Part shown: piece by piece, positions 27,211 to 36,166 of the stretch
Layout of the letters: every line of letters starts with the position of its first letter
Position numbering within the stretch: position 1 is the first letter of the stretch
Source of the DNA: Phragmitibacter sp965284365
GTDB lineage: Bacteria; Verrucomicrobiota; Verrucomicrobiia; Verrucomicrobiales; Verrucomicrobiaceae
Reading direction: 5' to 3'
DNA length: 64,000 bases
Assembly (NCBI GenBank): GCA_965284365.1
Contig: OZ260079.1
Span: 3,224,001-3,288,000, forward strand
Notes under the pieces: model-generated
The model's database searches: none
Seen by the model: only the letters and a program-made list of their open reading frames with translations
Told to the model about the DNA's origin: nothing
Position numbers and translations under genes: made by a program

Positions 27211-27888
27211 CTATTCAAGGATTGGAGCCGCCGCCGACCGGGCTCGCAAGATATTGGCAAAAATTCGCCAAGTGGAAAGGTCGCCGGAACCCAGTCCATG
27301 CTGCGTGTGACTGTGACGACTGGGACATGGGTTGCCGCCGCGCTGTTCACGCATGATGGTGCCTCCGTGGCGCAGGATGTTCGCATTGTCCATCTCGCAG
27401 TAGAGCCCAGCGTTCCGTACATTGAGCAACACATGCACATGCGATGAGTGTCCAAAGGAAGAGACCGCCCTCATACACATTTCCATCACCACCGGGCAAA
27501 AGGCTTCGGGTTTCCGCAAGGTCCAATGCAACCGCTGAATGACACTTCTGCCCGTAGGTGTTCCACGGCACTAGATAACAGCGGCGTTGAGCCGATTGGA
27601 AAGTCTAATGAGGCAAAGGGTCTTTTGACGATTTGCGCGATCCCACACACGAATACCTTGAGCGCTCGGCAACACTTTACAATCCGTATCTCGATAGAGT
27701 ACCCCATTCGAGAATCTGGTTAACAAGTGATGCATCACTACAATCTTCAACCACGATGATTTGTGTGCGCTGATGCCCTGGGCGCTTCCCTCAATCAGGA
27801 AACAGGGAAGCCCCTTTCGAGGGGCATAAGCCTTGTTGTTTTTGGTAGCCGTTCGTGGCGATGAGAATACAGCAGGGCCGCTATGCAT
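27211..27888 (-). pseudogene. Glycosyltransferase (GMA12/MNN10-like GT-A) interrupted by one in-frame TAG
   Basis: From the ATG at 27888 (7 bp after the stop of the upstream gene) one frame runs 225 codons to a TAG at 27213-27211. It is broken only by a TAG at 27573-27571, after codon 105. The first part resembles GT34-type enzymes: NKAYAPRKGLPCF, HKSSWLKIVVMHHLLTRFSNGVLYRDTDCKV with the DxD motif DTD. After the TAG the same frame continues with CRGTPTGRSVIQRLHWTLRKPEAF and NVRNAGLYCEMDN. Intergenic spacing to both neighbours (3 bp each side) is that of a real gene. So it is a recent nonsense mutant, a sequencing error, or a readthrough gene. Family assignment is from pattern memory and moderate. 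Confidence 0.68.
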
Positions 27889-27891
27889 GAA

Positions 27892-28773
27892 TTAGGGCCT
27901 CGCTCTGCGCTTCAAAAACGTGTTCTGCATCTTACGCTTCGCTTGGTTGCACAATAGGCCAAGGGAGTGTAGCGGCGCGAGCGGTTCCATTTGCACGCTG
28001 AGAGTAGGGCTGTCGCGGCGGAATGGGGCTATTAGCAGGTCAGACCATTCGTCTCGGTAGGATGACAGGAAATGTCCCCCAACGGTCTCCGAAGTAATGC
28101 GCGCACGCGGGTAGAGATTAACCATCTGTTTGGGACTGACGCACGAACCACCGACTCGAATGGCCAAGGCAGCCCAGCAAGTAGGTTCGGTCCACGCCGG
28201 AATCACTCGCCAATCGGGTTGGGCCAGAAACCAGTCAACAAAATCTAAATCGTAGACGGCAGGATCGCACAGAGTCAGACCCGTGTTTATTCCCGAACCG
28301 ACCCGTAATTTGCGCCTATCCAACAAATGCCATGGACGGATAGAGTAAGCCTGCCAGACGTTGTCGCGAAGGAATACACACCGACCTTGCGTGGCCCCAC
28401 CAGTGAATAAACCACGAAAGGGGCGGAAAAATCGGATGTCACCGTCCAAATAAAAGCAATGGCCTGGTTCGGCCAGTACCACGTCAAGCAGCTTCAAACC
28501 CCACACGGATTTCTCGCGAAATGTCCTTGCATGTGGATGTGCCCGCAGCTTCTCCATCATGACCAGATCCGCATCAGACCGTCGTATGAACCTGATGCCT
28601 GGGAGTTTATCGCTCATTTTTTCCTGATCATCCTTCGTGAGCGATCCATCCTCGTGAATGACCAGTGTGACCGGATCCTCGGAAAGTTGTAGCACTGAAT
28701 CGAGACATTGGATTGCGAGGTTAACGTCACGATGACAGAGTAGAGTCCGAACAATCTGACATTCTCTGTTCAT
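27892..28773 (-). CDS. GT-A fold glycosyltransferase (nucleotide-diphospho-sugar transferase type)
   Basis: The 293-aa protein has a Rossmann-like start (QIVRTLLCHRDVNLAIQCLDS, VTLVIHEDGSL), a central metal site FYLDGDIRFFRP (DGD, about 112-123) and VGSGINTGLTLCDP, the usual acceptor-side NTG motif. The arrangement fits GT8/GT32-like retaining transferases, but the exact CAZy family is uncertain. The ATG overlaps the stop of the upstream GT4 gene by 4 nt. Confidence 0.75.
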   Translation of the reverse strand: MNRECQIVRTLLCHRDVNLAIQCLDSVLQLSEDPVTLVIHEDGSLTKDDQEKMSDKLPGIRFIRRSDADLVMMEKLRAHPHARTFREKSVWGLKLLDVVLAEPGHCFYLDGDIRFFRPFRGLFTGGATQGRCVFLRDNVWQAYSIRPWHLLDRRKLRVGSGINTGLTLCDPAVYDLDFVDWFLAQPDWRVIPAWTEPTCWAALAIRVGGSCVSPKQMVNLYPRARITSETVGGHFLSSYRDEWSDLLIAPFRRDSPTLSVQMEPLAPLHSLGLLCNQAKRKMQNTFLKRRARP

Positions 28774-29966
28774 GAGGATATTGCGTCTGTCCCCGCGGCA
28801 TATGCCTCAGAAATCGCGTTGTACTTGCCTTTTATTCGGAATGCTGCCTCGATTTGTGTGGCCGCGTCTAGCGCTCTGTCTCGTCGGGTATAACGTGGAG
28901 GCAATTGGATAAGTCCACCGCGCAAGAAATCATCCACGTGAAAGAAAGGCGGGATCGTCACACCACCATATGCACCGAGGCTGCAGGTTAAGACTGGTAA
29001 TCCTTGGTCACGCAGACTGGCAGCCGCGCTACTTTTGCCTACGCAGTCAATGGGTGTGGTAACCAGTCCCATATCCATTTCCCGCATCACCGCGGCTAGG
29101 CCTGTCTGAAATGAATCCTCAAAAGTCACGAGCAACATATCCGCGCCACGATTCCTTACAAGTTGCATCACTTGTTGGCTTTTCGACGTAGCGCTGCCGA
29201 GAAAACATGCTGCCACAGATAAGCCATGTCGCTCGCCTTCGCGATAAAGCTTTGTCAACGCCCCTGCTAATTCGGAGGCGCAGTGGATGGTTCCGAAAAT
29301 ACCCACTAGGCGAAGTCGCTCTGCTGCCATTTGCGTCTTTTCATACAATTGTTCTTGCAGCTTTTTCTGGACGTCTGGTTCTGTCTGATTCTTTGGATCA
29401 ATAGTTCCAAACATGGGCAAGATTTCAGCATGGCACCCCTGTTTTCCAAGCTGTTCCGCATAAATACTACAACTGGTGTGCATAGATTGCGGATTCCATT
29501 CACGAATGGCGGTGAGGCAATCCCGTCTTTGCATCAAGCCAAGCAGGCGATCGAGTATTTTGGCGCCTGGATGTTGGCCAATCCATGTTTCGTGCATCAT
29601 CAGATGATGAGCGCCCCCAAATCTCCCGCTAAAAGGGAAACGGCTTCTTTTCACCATACCCTTGGAATGGAAGCTAAATGGCACAAACTGCAAACTGGTC
29701 CAGTCGGGCTTCCACGCTTCTAGCAAATCTATTAGCATCCTCCAACGCAGATTACTCGATATAGTGAGAGGTAATCGGCTATATGATATCTCTTCGCAAG
29801 TGACATGGCGAACACCTTCCTCTCTTGCTTCCAGATGACGGTCTGCAAATCCAACCACTTTTACCGTATGACCACGAGCCTGTAGAGCAGCCCCAAGCCG
29901 CCAAGAATAGTCCCCTACGCCGCTTCGGCCCGGCTCCAAAGTCTCGCTAAGGAAGGCAATCTTCAT
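28770..29966 (-). CDS. GT-B glycosyltransferase lacking a clear E-x7-E motif
   Basis: From ATG 29966 the product is 398 aa, opening MKIAFLSETLEPGRSGVGDYSWRLGAAL, a canonical GT4 N terminus. An in-frame ATG 22 codons upstream lies in pseudogene sequence. Motifs of the acceptor domain are normal (SLQFVPFSFHSKGM, HHLMMHETWIG). The donor domain is odd: in place of the usual PS-x-EGFG-x4-E it reads MDMGLVTTPIDCVGKSSAAASLRDQGLPVLT, with a single acidic residue before it. It may be a divergent family (WcaJ-neighbour EpsF-like) or an inactive copy. It follows the methyltransferase pseudogene. Confidence 0.8.
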   Translation of the reverse strand: MKIAFLSETLEPGRSGVGDYSWRLGAALQARGHTVKVVGFADRHLEAREEGVRHVTCEEISYSRLPLTISSNLRWRMLIDLLEAWKPDWTSLQFVPFSFHSKGMVKRSRFPFSGRFGGAHHLMMHETWIGQHPGAKILDRLLGLMQRRDCLTAIREWNPQSMHTSCSIYAEQLGKQGCHAEILPMFGTIDPKNQTEPDVQKKLQEQLYEKTQMAAERLRLVGIFGTIHCASELAGALTKLYREGERHGLSVAACFLGSATSKSQQVMQLVRNRGADMLLVTFEDSFQTGLAAVMREMDMGLVTTPIDCVGKSSAAASLRDQGLPVLTCSLGAYGGVTIPPFFHVDDFLRGGLIQLPPRYTRRDRALDAATQIEAAFRIKGKYNAISEAYAAGTDAISS

Positions 29967-30660
29967 CTGAATTCCCGTCTGCCTGCACAGAACAAGCACG
30001 GAAAATCCTCCGAGCCATTGAGCTGCCAGCACAGGCCGCCAACGGTTAAGGAGACAGTGTAAGAACGTAACCTCATGCGTCCCGACACTGCATCCTCCAA
30101 CTCAACAGAGGTAAAGGTCCAGTCTACTACCGACAATCTCGCATGATTAACAAAATGCAGATGTCCCACGAATGGTCTCGCAATTGAGAGGTGCCAAGGC
30201 TTTGCGAGCGTCCGCACTCTAAGGTCCAGCGGAATATGAAACACCTTCCACGTAGCCAGTGATTTTTGCCTTCGCCCGAAGGCAAGATAGTCCTGAATGC
30301 TCTGCACCGTCCATTGAACGAGCCGGATCAAAACGACCGGCAGCGCGGGTGGGCGCACGCTGATGAGCGAAGACCATCTCGGTTGCGACTTTTGCCAGCG
30401 AAAGAGTTTAAGACACGACATCCAAGTGTGCGCATTGATCACGTTCGGGACCGATTTTTCAACTTAGCCAAGATTAAGCCCCGCAGCCTATCGCGACGAT
30501 ACGTCGAGTGCGAAGTTTGTGTCGGTCCAACATGGCCACGATGGCTGGGCTCTCCACGGTGAGTGGTCCACGTGCCACTCTGGTTTCGTTTCAGCATACT
30601 CGCTAGATACCTATGGAGACGAAAGGGAGGAGAGCTATTCAACATAGTGGAAGTGGGAGT
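29967..30660 (-). pseudogene. Decayed class I SAM-dependent methyltransferase (multiple frameshifts)
   Basis: Translating all minus frames gives successive pieces of one protein. YAETKPEWHVDHSPWRAQ starts at 30598. AIVAMLDRHKLRTRRIVAIGCGA continues from 30545 in another frame and holds SAM motif I. A third piece around 30300 reads GRFDPARSMDGAEH, and IQDYLAFGRRQK...KVFHIPLDLRVRTL...FVGHLHFVNHARL spans about 30310-30130. The order (HVDxSPW, GCGAGE, DVxEH, FHIPLDL, GHxHFxN) is that of a known EPS-associated methyltransferase type. At least three frame changes are needed, so it is dead rather than mis-sequenced once. The 159- and 138-codon open frames here are shadows of this. Confidence 0.75.
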
Positions 30661-30912
30661 TCGAAATGGCCAGTCGATGATTCGTGATACGATATAGGAA
30701 ATTGTGTGGTTCAAAGATGTGTTTTCGGTCACGACTGGTTTCGAGGTCAGTTGGCTACAAGTTACTCTTGCTCGATAATATAGCGCACAGTCTTCGCTGA
30801 AATGCGTGGTACGCAACGCTGTCATCCGGGATGTTCTACGACTGCGATGTCGCATCTCGGTCGTGGCGCCCGATACGGCGCCGTTTTGCGAGTCAGCGTT
30901 GAAAAGACTGCA

Positions 30913-31959
30913 TCATACAGCCATACTTCTATATACTTCCCCATAGAATGAGGGTCGGACAAGCTCTGCTTCCAAGCTGTCATGGGCTGCAATTGCCAAC
31001 TGGCGGTATTCCTTTTCGGGCATCGTGGCTGCTTGTCGCAGCAGACGGCCCAGAGCCTCTACATCTCCCGGATCACAGGCCAAACAGTGTTCGCCTGCTG
31101 CCTCTGGAACACCTCCGTCGCGTGTGATCATGCAGGGAACGCCAAGGTGCCGAGCTTCGATCGCAACCAAACCAAAGTCTTCCCCCGTGTTCGGGGGAAT
31201 GACCGCAAAGCGGCTGCGACGGATATTCTCGGCCTTTTCCATTTGGGTCGTGAATCCCGGCATCTCAACACCTTGAAGATCCAAATCCGTGATCCTTGCC
31301 TCGATCCTCGGACGCAACGGTCCGTCACCTAGCAAACGGAGGGGCCAAAGTTGTGGGTCGAGCTTTGCGCGCGCGTAGGCTTCCACAAGTGTATCGAGTC
31401 CCTTGTTTTCGATCCAGCGAGCCACAAAAACGAACCCTTTCCTCTGCTCTATTGGCAACGGTGTTAACGGGGACAAATCACAGATCGGAAACTGTACCGT
31501 GCTGCCGCGCCACGGGACTTCCGAGTGCTCCCATGATCGACGAACGAAGTTTGAGATATAGAATCTCTTGTGCCCCAATCGGAGGCATCGCGTCCAAAGC
31601 CGCTGATGAAGGCTTTTGCCTCCGTGGCTGTGATTGATGACATTAATCAGTAATGGTTTGCGCGCCAGTCGTGCCATCAGGACTACATCCGGGCAAGGAT
31701 TCTGTACATGTACGACATCGGCGTTACGAACGGATTTCCATATCTCGTTGCTCGCCTTATCAACGAATTGAATATCCAGCTTCGACTTGCGAATGCTATC
31801 CTCAAGATGCTGACTGAGTTGAAAACCATTGGTCCTTTTGAAAAGAATCTGGACCTTGAACGCACCTTCCTGGTGAACTCCGCCCGCGATCGCTAGCACG
31901 AACGCCTCCAAACCTCCGTAGCCACCCATACATGGGCTGATGAGAGTAACACGAATCAT
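30913..31959 (-). CDS. Family 4 glycosyltransferase
   Basis: The 348-aa product starts IRVTLISPCMGGYGGLEAFVLAIAGGVHQEG, a GT4 acceptor domain with the GG loop. Donor-domain features are FVFVARWIENKGLDTLVEAYARA and VIPPNTGEDFGLVAIEARHLGVPCMITRDGGVPEAAG with the GEDFG..E motif. It is predicted to elongate the lipid-linked repeat unit. Upstream spacing to the next GT4 gene is 48 bp. Confidence 0.93.
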   Translation of the reverse strand: MIRVTLISPCMGGYGGLEAFVLAIAGGVHQEGAFKVQILFKRTNGFQLSQHLEDSIRKSKLDIQFVDKASNEIWKSVRNADVVHVQNPCPDVVLMARLARKPLLINVINHSHGGKSLHQRLWTRCLRLGHKRFYISNFVRRSWEHSEVPWRGSTVQFPICDLSPLTPLPIEQRKGFVFVARWIENKGLDTLVEAYARAKLDPQLWPLRLLGDGPLRPRIEARITDLDLQGVEMPGFTTQMEKAENIRRSRFAVIPPNTGEDFGLVAIEARHLGVPCMITRDGGVPEAAGEHCLACDPGDVEALGRLLRQAATMPEKEYRQLAIAAHDSLEAELVRPSFYGEVYRSMAV

Positions 31960-32007
31960 GCTTCGTTCAAGTCAGGGATTGCGAGATATTTTCCCGATCG
32001 TACTTGT

Positions 32008-33141
32008 TCAAGAATTTGCTGCCTCGATCCACTCGCGATAAATTTTATCGAGCTTGCTGACTTGGTTCGACCAAGTCATTTCTTCAACTCGTTCCCGGCC
32101 TCCGGCAGCTATCTGTAGTCGCTTTCCTTCATCCTTGAGCAGTCTACCGATACAATCGACCATTTCCTCCACCTTGCCGAAGTCACACACAAATCCGTCC
32201 ATACCATTTCGAATAGAAGTGCCAAACCCTGTTGGTGTCACCACTACGGCGCAGCCGCAAGCCATTGCCTCGGTTGTGGCCATGCCAAAACCCTCGTATA
32301 AGCTGGGGAAGAAGAAAACTTTTGCGACACTCAGCACTGCCAGCATATCTTTCTCGCAAAGACGTGGATGAATAATCACACGGTTTCGAAGGTCAGCGTG
32401 GAATGCAGCGTGGATAGATTCCCTCGCTTCACTGGCCCCGAGTACGTGGAATTCAAGTTTTGCATCAGTGCGCAGTAGCCGTGAGACGACTTGCTGAGTA
32501 GTGTCTGGATCCTTTCGTGACGTCCAACTCCCGACTGTCACCAAGTAATGATTTTTTGGTCGGTTCCACTGCGCACTCAAATAAATGTCATCAATTCCAG
32601 TTGCCACCACAGCACATCGCTCCAAGGGTTGGATGCGATTTGCAATGATGTAGTCTACATCCGCTTGGCAGATCGCCGTGAAGGCATCGACTCGTGTGAA
32701 GGCTTTGCGGTCACAGCGATGCAACCATCGTGCAGACAATTTGGCCGCTAGCGCACTGGGTCGGCTCGATCGCGTATGACTATTTTGCTTGATCGGAACC
32801 ATCCCAGCAAGCAATTCTAACCCGTTGGTATGTGCCACCAGCATAGGACGTTGGTGCCGGGGAGCTTGAGCGAGTTGATCGATAAGCCAGCCAAATTCGG
32901 CACCGTAAAACTCGATTAGATCATAGCCGCCACGTAGCAATCTTCGTTCTAACCTTAGGGCATCCAGCCGCATCTTCAACCTTCTGCCCTTACCCCACGG
33001 CCAAGGGCGGTAATAATCCTCAGGTGCTGCTACATCGACATCATGTCCAAATGAACGAAGACCGTTGCTCCAAGCGATCACCGTCTTTCCGGATCCCAGT
33101 GCGGGGTCCAAGGGAGTGTTGGTCAAACTGGCAATTCTCAT
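32008..33141 (-). CDS. Family 4 glycosyltransferase
   Basis: The 377-aa product opens MRIASLTNTPLDPALGSGKTVIAW. It contains the acceptor-side FTRVDAFTAICQADVDYI and donor-domain signatures YLVTVGSWTSRKDPDTTQQVV and FFPSLYEGFGMATTEAMACGCAVVVTPTGFG, an intact EGFG-x4-E site. It lies 27 bp from the GT2 gene upstream. No frameshift or unusual feature is visible. Confidence 0.94.
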   Translation of the reverse strand: MRIASLTNTPLDPALGSGKTVIAWSNGLRSFGHDVDVAAPEDYYRPWPWGKGRRLKMRLDALRLERRLLRGGYDLIEFYGAEFGWLIDQLAQAPRHQRPMLVAHTNGLELLAGMVPIKQNSHTRSSRPSALAAKLSARWLHRCDRKAFTRVDAFTAICQADVDYIIANRIQPLERCAVVATGIDDIYLSAQWNRPKNHYLVTVGSWTSRKDPDTTQQVVSRLLRTDAKLEFHVLGASEARESIHAAFHADLRNRVIIHPRLCEKDMLAVLSVAKVFFFPSLYEGFGMATTEAMACGCAVVVTPTGFGTSIRNGMDGFVCDFGKVEEMVDCIGRLLKDEGKRLQIAAGGRERVEEMTWSNQVSKLDKIYREWIEAANS

Positions 33142-33168
33142 GGTGTGCCCATTTTGCGAAAGGTGGTG

Positions 33169-34113
33169 TCAAAAGGTTGCCACTGAGGCAGCGATCCGGC
33201 AGCCGTTGAAGAGTCTGGCGCCTACAAGTGGGAGAGTCGACCATTCCCTGTTCGCCATCACAAACCTTATGTCGTCGAGGCAGCCTCTAAACGCCATTTT
33301 CAAGAATCGAATCGGCGTGAGTACGCTGCGGTGTGACGGATGTTTGCCTAAAAAAGCTCGAATGTCTGTCTTCTCATCGGCCAAGCGCTTCCACCCATCT
33401 ATTGCAGCAGATCTTAACCGCCATGGATGCAGAACCAAGGCTTCTGAAGTGAACGGAAACTTCAACCCCGCATTGCGAATCCGAACAGCAAAGTCGTTAT
33501 CCTCCATGCAGACTCGAAACTGGCAATCAAAGCCGCCGAGCACGGCGAATAGGGAGCGCTGGATGGTAAAGTTACAGGACCAGAGCAAACCTCCGTGCTC
33601 GTTTATTGGGGCATGTTCACGCAGAGTCTTCCTGGGCCGGTCCGGACTCGTTTTGCCTTCAAACACCTTACATTCACCATTCGCCAAGATTGCGGCGTGA
33701 TAGGCTGCCAGCCATCCCGCCTGCGGGAGGCAGTCATCATCCGTGAAGGCGAGCCAACTACCTCGCGCCACCCTTGCGCCTGCATTCCGGTTAGCCGCAG
33801 GTCCTGTGCCGGGGCCTCGCACCCACCGCACCCAGGGAAAGTCCCTTTCCAACATTGCATATGCCGTCGTCTGCCTGCCATCGTCCGCAACTACGACCTC
33901 GTAGGATGCTGAGACTGAGCACGAGACTGAGTCTTGTGCCCCCGCGCACGCCGCGGACCCCCCAATAGAGGGCTCACTCTCCGCCCCCACCAAGTGCATG
34001 TCTCGCTGCTGGCCCGAACTTAGACACCGCAAGCAATTTGCCAGTAGATCGTTCCGTTGAAAAGTTGGGATGACCACTGAAAAGAACGGTACCGTGGAAG
34101 TATCGACACTCAT
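33169..34113 (-). CDS. Family 2 glycosyltransferase
   Basis: The 314-aa GT-A protein has FSVVIPTFQRNDLLANCLRCL and the DxD-type site WLAFTDDDCLPQAGWL. An acidic catalytic segment follows (FEGKTSPDRPRKTLREHAPINEHGGLLWSCNFTIQRS) and FRVCMEDNDFAVRIRNAG supplies the ED motif typical of inverting GT2 enzymes. A Ser/Ala-rich insertion (residues about 45-70: AESEPSIGGSAACAGAQDSVSCSVS) interrupts the early fold and is unusual. It overlaps the next gene by 4 nt. Confidence 0.92.
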   Translation of the reverse strand: MSVDTSTVPFFSVVIPTFQRNDLLANCLRCLSSGQQRDMHLVGAESEPSIGGSAACAGAQDSVSCSVSASYEVVVADDGRQTTAYAMLERDFPWVRWVRGPGTGPAANRNAGARVARGSWLAFTDDDCLPQAGWLAAYHAAILANGECKVFEGKTSPDRPRKTLREHAPINEHGGLLWSCNFTIQRSLFAVLGGFDCQFRVCMEDNDFAVRIRNAGLKFPFTSEALVLHPWRLRSAAIDGWKRLADEKTDIRAFLGKHPSHRSVLTPIRFLKMAFRGCLDDIRFVMANREWSTLPLVGARLFNGCRIAASVATF

Positions 34114-35288
34114 GAGGCATAGCTATCCGCGATAGCTTCATCTAGGATCTTGGCAATCTCCCTACTAAATGAAACGGAGTTACACGACGTTTCCGCCAGG
34201 CTTCGCGCTCGAAGTCCCATTTCCTGGACTTCGAAAGGGTGACCGGCTATCCAGCCGAGACGTTCGGCCCAACCGCCGACATCACCAGGCTCCAGCCAAA
34301 ATCCGATGCCTTCCCGTTCAATATCTAGATCCACGTGACGGTTGCGGGTCATCAGCACGGCGCGGCCAAGCCCCAGCGCATCCATCAAACTCGTGATACC
34401 TGCCAGGCTGTCTTGGGCATGGAGGGGAATCGCGATTGCACCGTGAGCGCGCATCTCTCCACATAGGGTTTGATGCTTCATCCAGCCGCGGTTTTTGCCT
34501 GGGATCGGCTGCTCATTACGGGTCTCAATTACTCGAAGACTTGGCACCTTGCGGTAGAACGGGTCGTCCAGATGTCCTTCAAGCCCTATCAACGTGCCAG
34601 GGCAATTTGACTTGGCAATTGCCTGCGCGAAGGTCTTGAAATCCCGGCCGGTCCGCCCGGTGGCGATCACGCCAGTTCCGGGAGGGACCCATGGGCCATA
34701 AAAATCGACATCCACTCCCCAAGTCGTGGATTCGACGGTCGAGTCCTCCGCACCTGCAATTTTCAATTCGGCCGCCAAGGACTTGCTCAAAGTTGGCAAC
34801 CTGTCGGCTCCCCGCAGGAAGAGCCGCCGCTGCCACGAACGGAACCTGTCCAGCTTACCCTTGGGGAAGGGATGATGCATCAGCGTGACAATCGGCAGCC
34901 GGAATAGTCCTAGGGCGCGAAGGTATTGAAGCAAATGCGTTTGCGAACCACATGGCGCGTACACCACGTCTGCCTCTCGCACTCGGGACAGTGCCATGGC
35001 CTGTTGCTGCAGGTCACCAAGTTCCAGGGGAATGCGTAACCAACCAAGCCAAGATTGCAACTTGGCCCACAACCCTTCAGCTGGATACGGAAGAAAGATT
35101 GGTTCGTAACCATGTTCACGGAGGCGATTGACACCAAACAACACGTGATCCGGTGTCTCCTGCAAGTCCACTTCACGCATCACTCGGTCAAGGGGATAAT
35201 TGTTCAGCACTAAAACGAAGCGCTCAGTCTTCGACTTCAGCACAGTTCGCGAAGCCGCCTCTAGAGGCCTGGCGGTTGCGGCGTTCAT
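34110..35288 (-). CDS. GT-B fold glycosyltransferase
   Basis: The 392-aa product has a GT-B layout: FVLVLNNYPLDRVMREV acceptor-side start, a donor domain beginning GTGVIATGRTGRDFKTFAQAIAKS, and IPLHAQDSLAGITSLMDALGLGRAVLMTRN, where SLAGITSLMDAL takes the place of the E-x7-E region. WMKHQTLCGEMRAHGA precedes it. The family is recognisable as glycosyltransferase but not placed in GT4 with certainty. It overlaps the GT2 gene downstream by 4 nt (ATGA). Confidence 0.85.
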   Translation of the reverse strand: MNAATARPLEAASRTVLKSKTERFVLVLNNYPLDRVMREVDLQETPDHVLFGVNRLREHGYEPIFLPYPAEGLWAKLQSWLGWLRIPLELGDLQQQAMALSRVREADVVYAPCGSQTHLLQYLRALGLFRLPIVTLMHHPFPKGKLDRFRSWQRRLFLRGADRLPTLSKSLAAELKIAGAEDSTVESTTWGVDVDFYGPWVPPGTGVIATGRTGRDFKTFAQAIAKSNCPGTLIGLEGHLDDPFYRKVPSLRVIETRNEQPIPGKNRGWMKHQTLCGEMRAHGAIAIPLHAQDSLAGITSLMDALGLGRAVLMTRNRHVDLDIEREGIGFWLEPGDVGGWAERLGWIAGHPFEVQEMGLRARSLAETSCNSVSFSREIAKILDEAIADSYAS

Positions 35289-35311
35289 GTATCAACCATC
35301 TCGTCAGCCTG

Positions 35312-36163
35312 TTACTTTTGCCATTTTGCAGCGATCTGAGCGCGAAACTCGCGAAACCTAGTGTGCCAAAACTGATGATGCGGGCACAGCATACTGATGC
35401 AGGCCGCTAGAGGATCGCCTGCCCGTAGGTCCGCGAGAGCCATCCCCTTGATGGAGTACAGAACGTTCCTTGCATAAGCAGTACACGGGACCCTTCCATC
35501 CTTGCCGGAATTCCATCGCCCGTAGCGTTCTAATAACTGTGAGACGGAATTGTCCACCAGGCTCCTAACTCTGAGCGACGGATCAAATACTACATCAGCT
35601 CCGGCCGCGAGCAGCCTTTCACCCAAATCTGCGTCCTCACTGTGGCGAAGACGAGTGTTGAATCCGCCTGCTTTGCTGACCCAAGATTTACGCACAATGG
35701 CACCGTGGGTCGTGAGATTTGAGTAGCGTTGCAGTCGATTATCGGCGCCGAGATGATAGAGATGCCGGGCACGCCAGCGCAATGTAGCTGTTATCCCGCT
35801 TCCTTGGGAAAACCTGCCAAAGACTCCCGCGACCAGAGGTTCCTGGAAGAAGTTCATGGCCCCTTCAATGAAATCTGGATCGAGCGCATTGGTGGCATCG
35901 CAGCAAACGACTAAGTCACATTGTGCCTCATGCATCGCTCTTGCCCGGGCCGAACCGCGGCCCAAATTGACAGGGTGACGAATGACTTTCACAGGCAGTC
36001 CCACGACCGAATTGGCGGAGTCATCGGTGGAACCATCATCGATTACGAGGACTTCCAAGGGGGGGATTGACTGCTCCAGCAAACTTGTGACGGCTTGTGC
36101 CACCGTTGCCGCATTGTTGAAACACGGGACATAGGCACAGACTGATTCGTGCGACTTACTCAT
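35312..36163 (-). CDS. Family 2 glycosyltransferase
   Basis: The 283-aa GT-A enzyme begins SVCAYVPCFNNAATVAQAVTSLLEQSIPPLEVLVIDDGSTDDSA. Its metal site is CCDATNALDPDFIEGAM, with the acidic residue of the DxD element shifted (CDAT). Downstream HSEDADLGERLLAAGADVVFDP carries the ED catalytic base. A short C-terminal helix pair follows. It lies 3 bp from the acyltransferase gene and so is probably co-translated with it. Confidence 0.92.
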   Translation of the reverse strand: MSKSHESVCAYVPCFNNAATVAQAVTSLLEQSIPPLEVLVIDDGSTDDSANSVVGLPVKVIRHPVNLGRGSARARAMHEAQCDLVVCCDATNALDPDFIEGAMNFFQEPLVAGVFGRFSQGSGITATLRWRARHLYHLGADNRLQRYSNLTTHGAIVRKSWVSKAGGFNTRLRHSEDADLGERLLAAGADVVFDPSLRVRSLVDNSVSQLLERYGRWNSGKDGRVPCTAYARNVLYSIKGMALADLRAGDPLAACISMLCPHHQFWHTRFREFRAQIAAKWQK

Positions 36164-36166
36164 GGC

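Noticed and set aside
27174..27571. Two other minus-strand frames (27174-27455 and 27347-27571)
   Set aside because: They are shadows of the amber-interrupted glycosyltransferase, whose frame is continuous across 27571.
30439..30855. 138-codon minus-strand frame
   Set aside because: Its composition is odd and it lies across pieces of the SAM methyltransferase pseudogene in other frames, which explain the region better.
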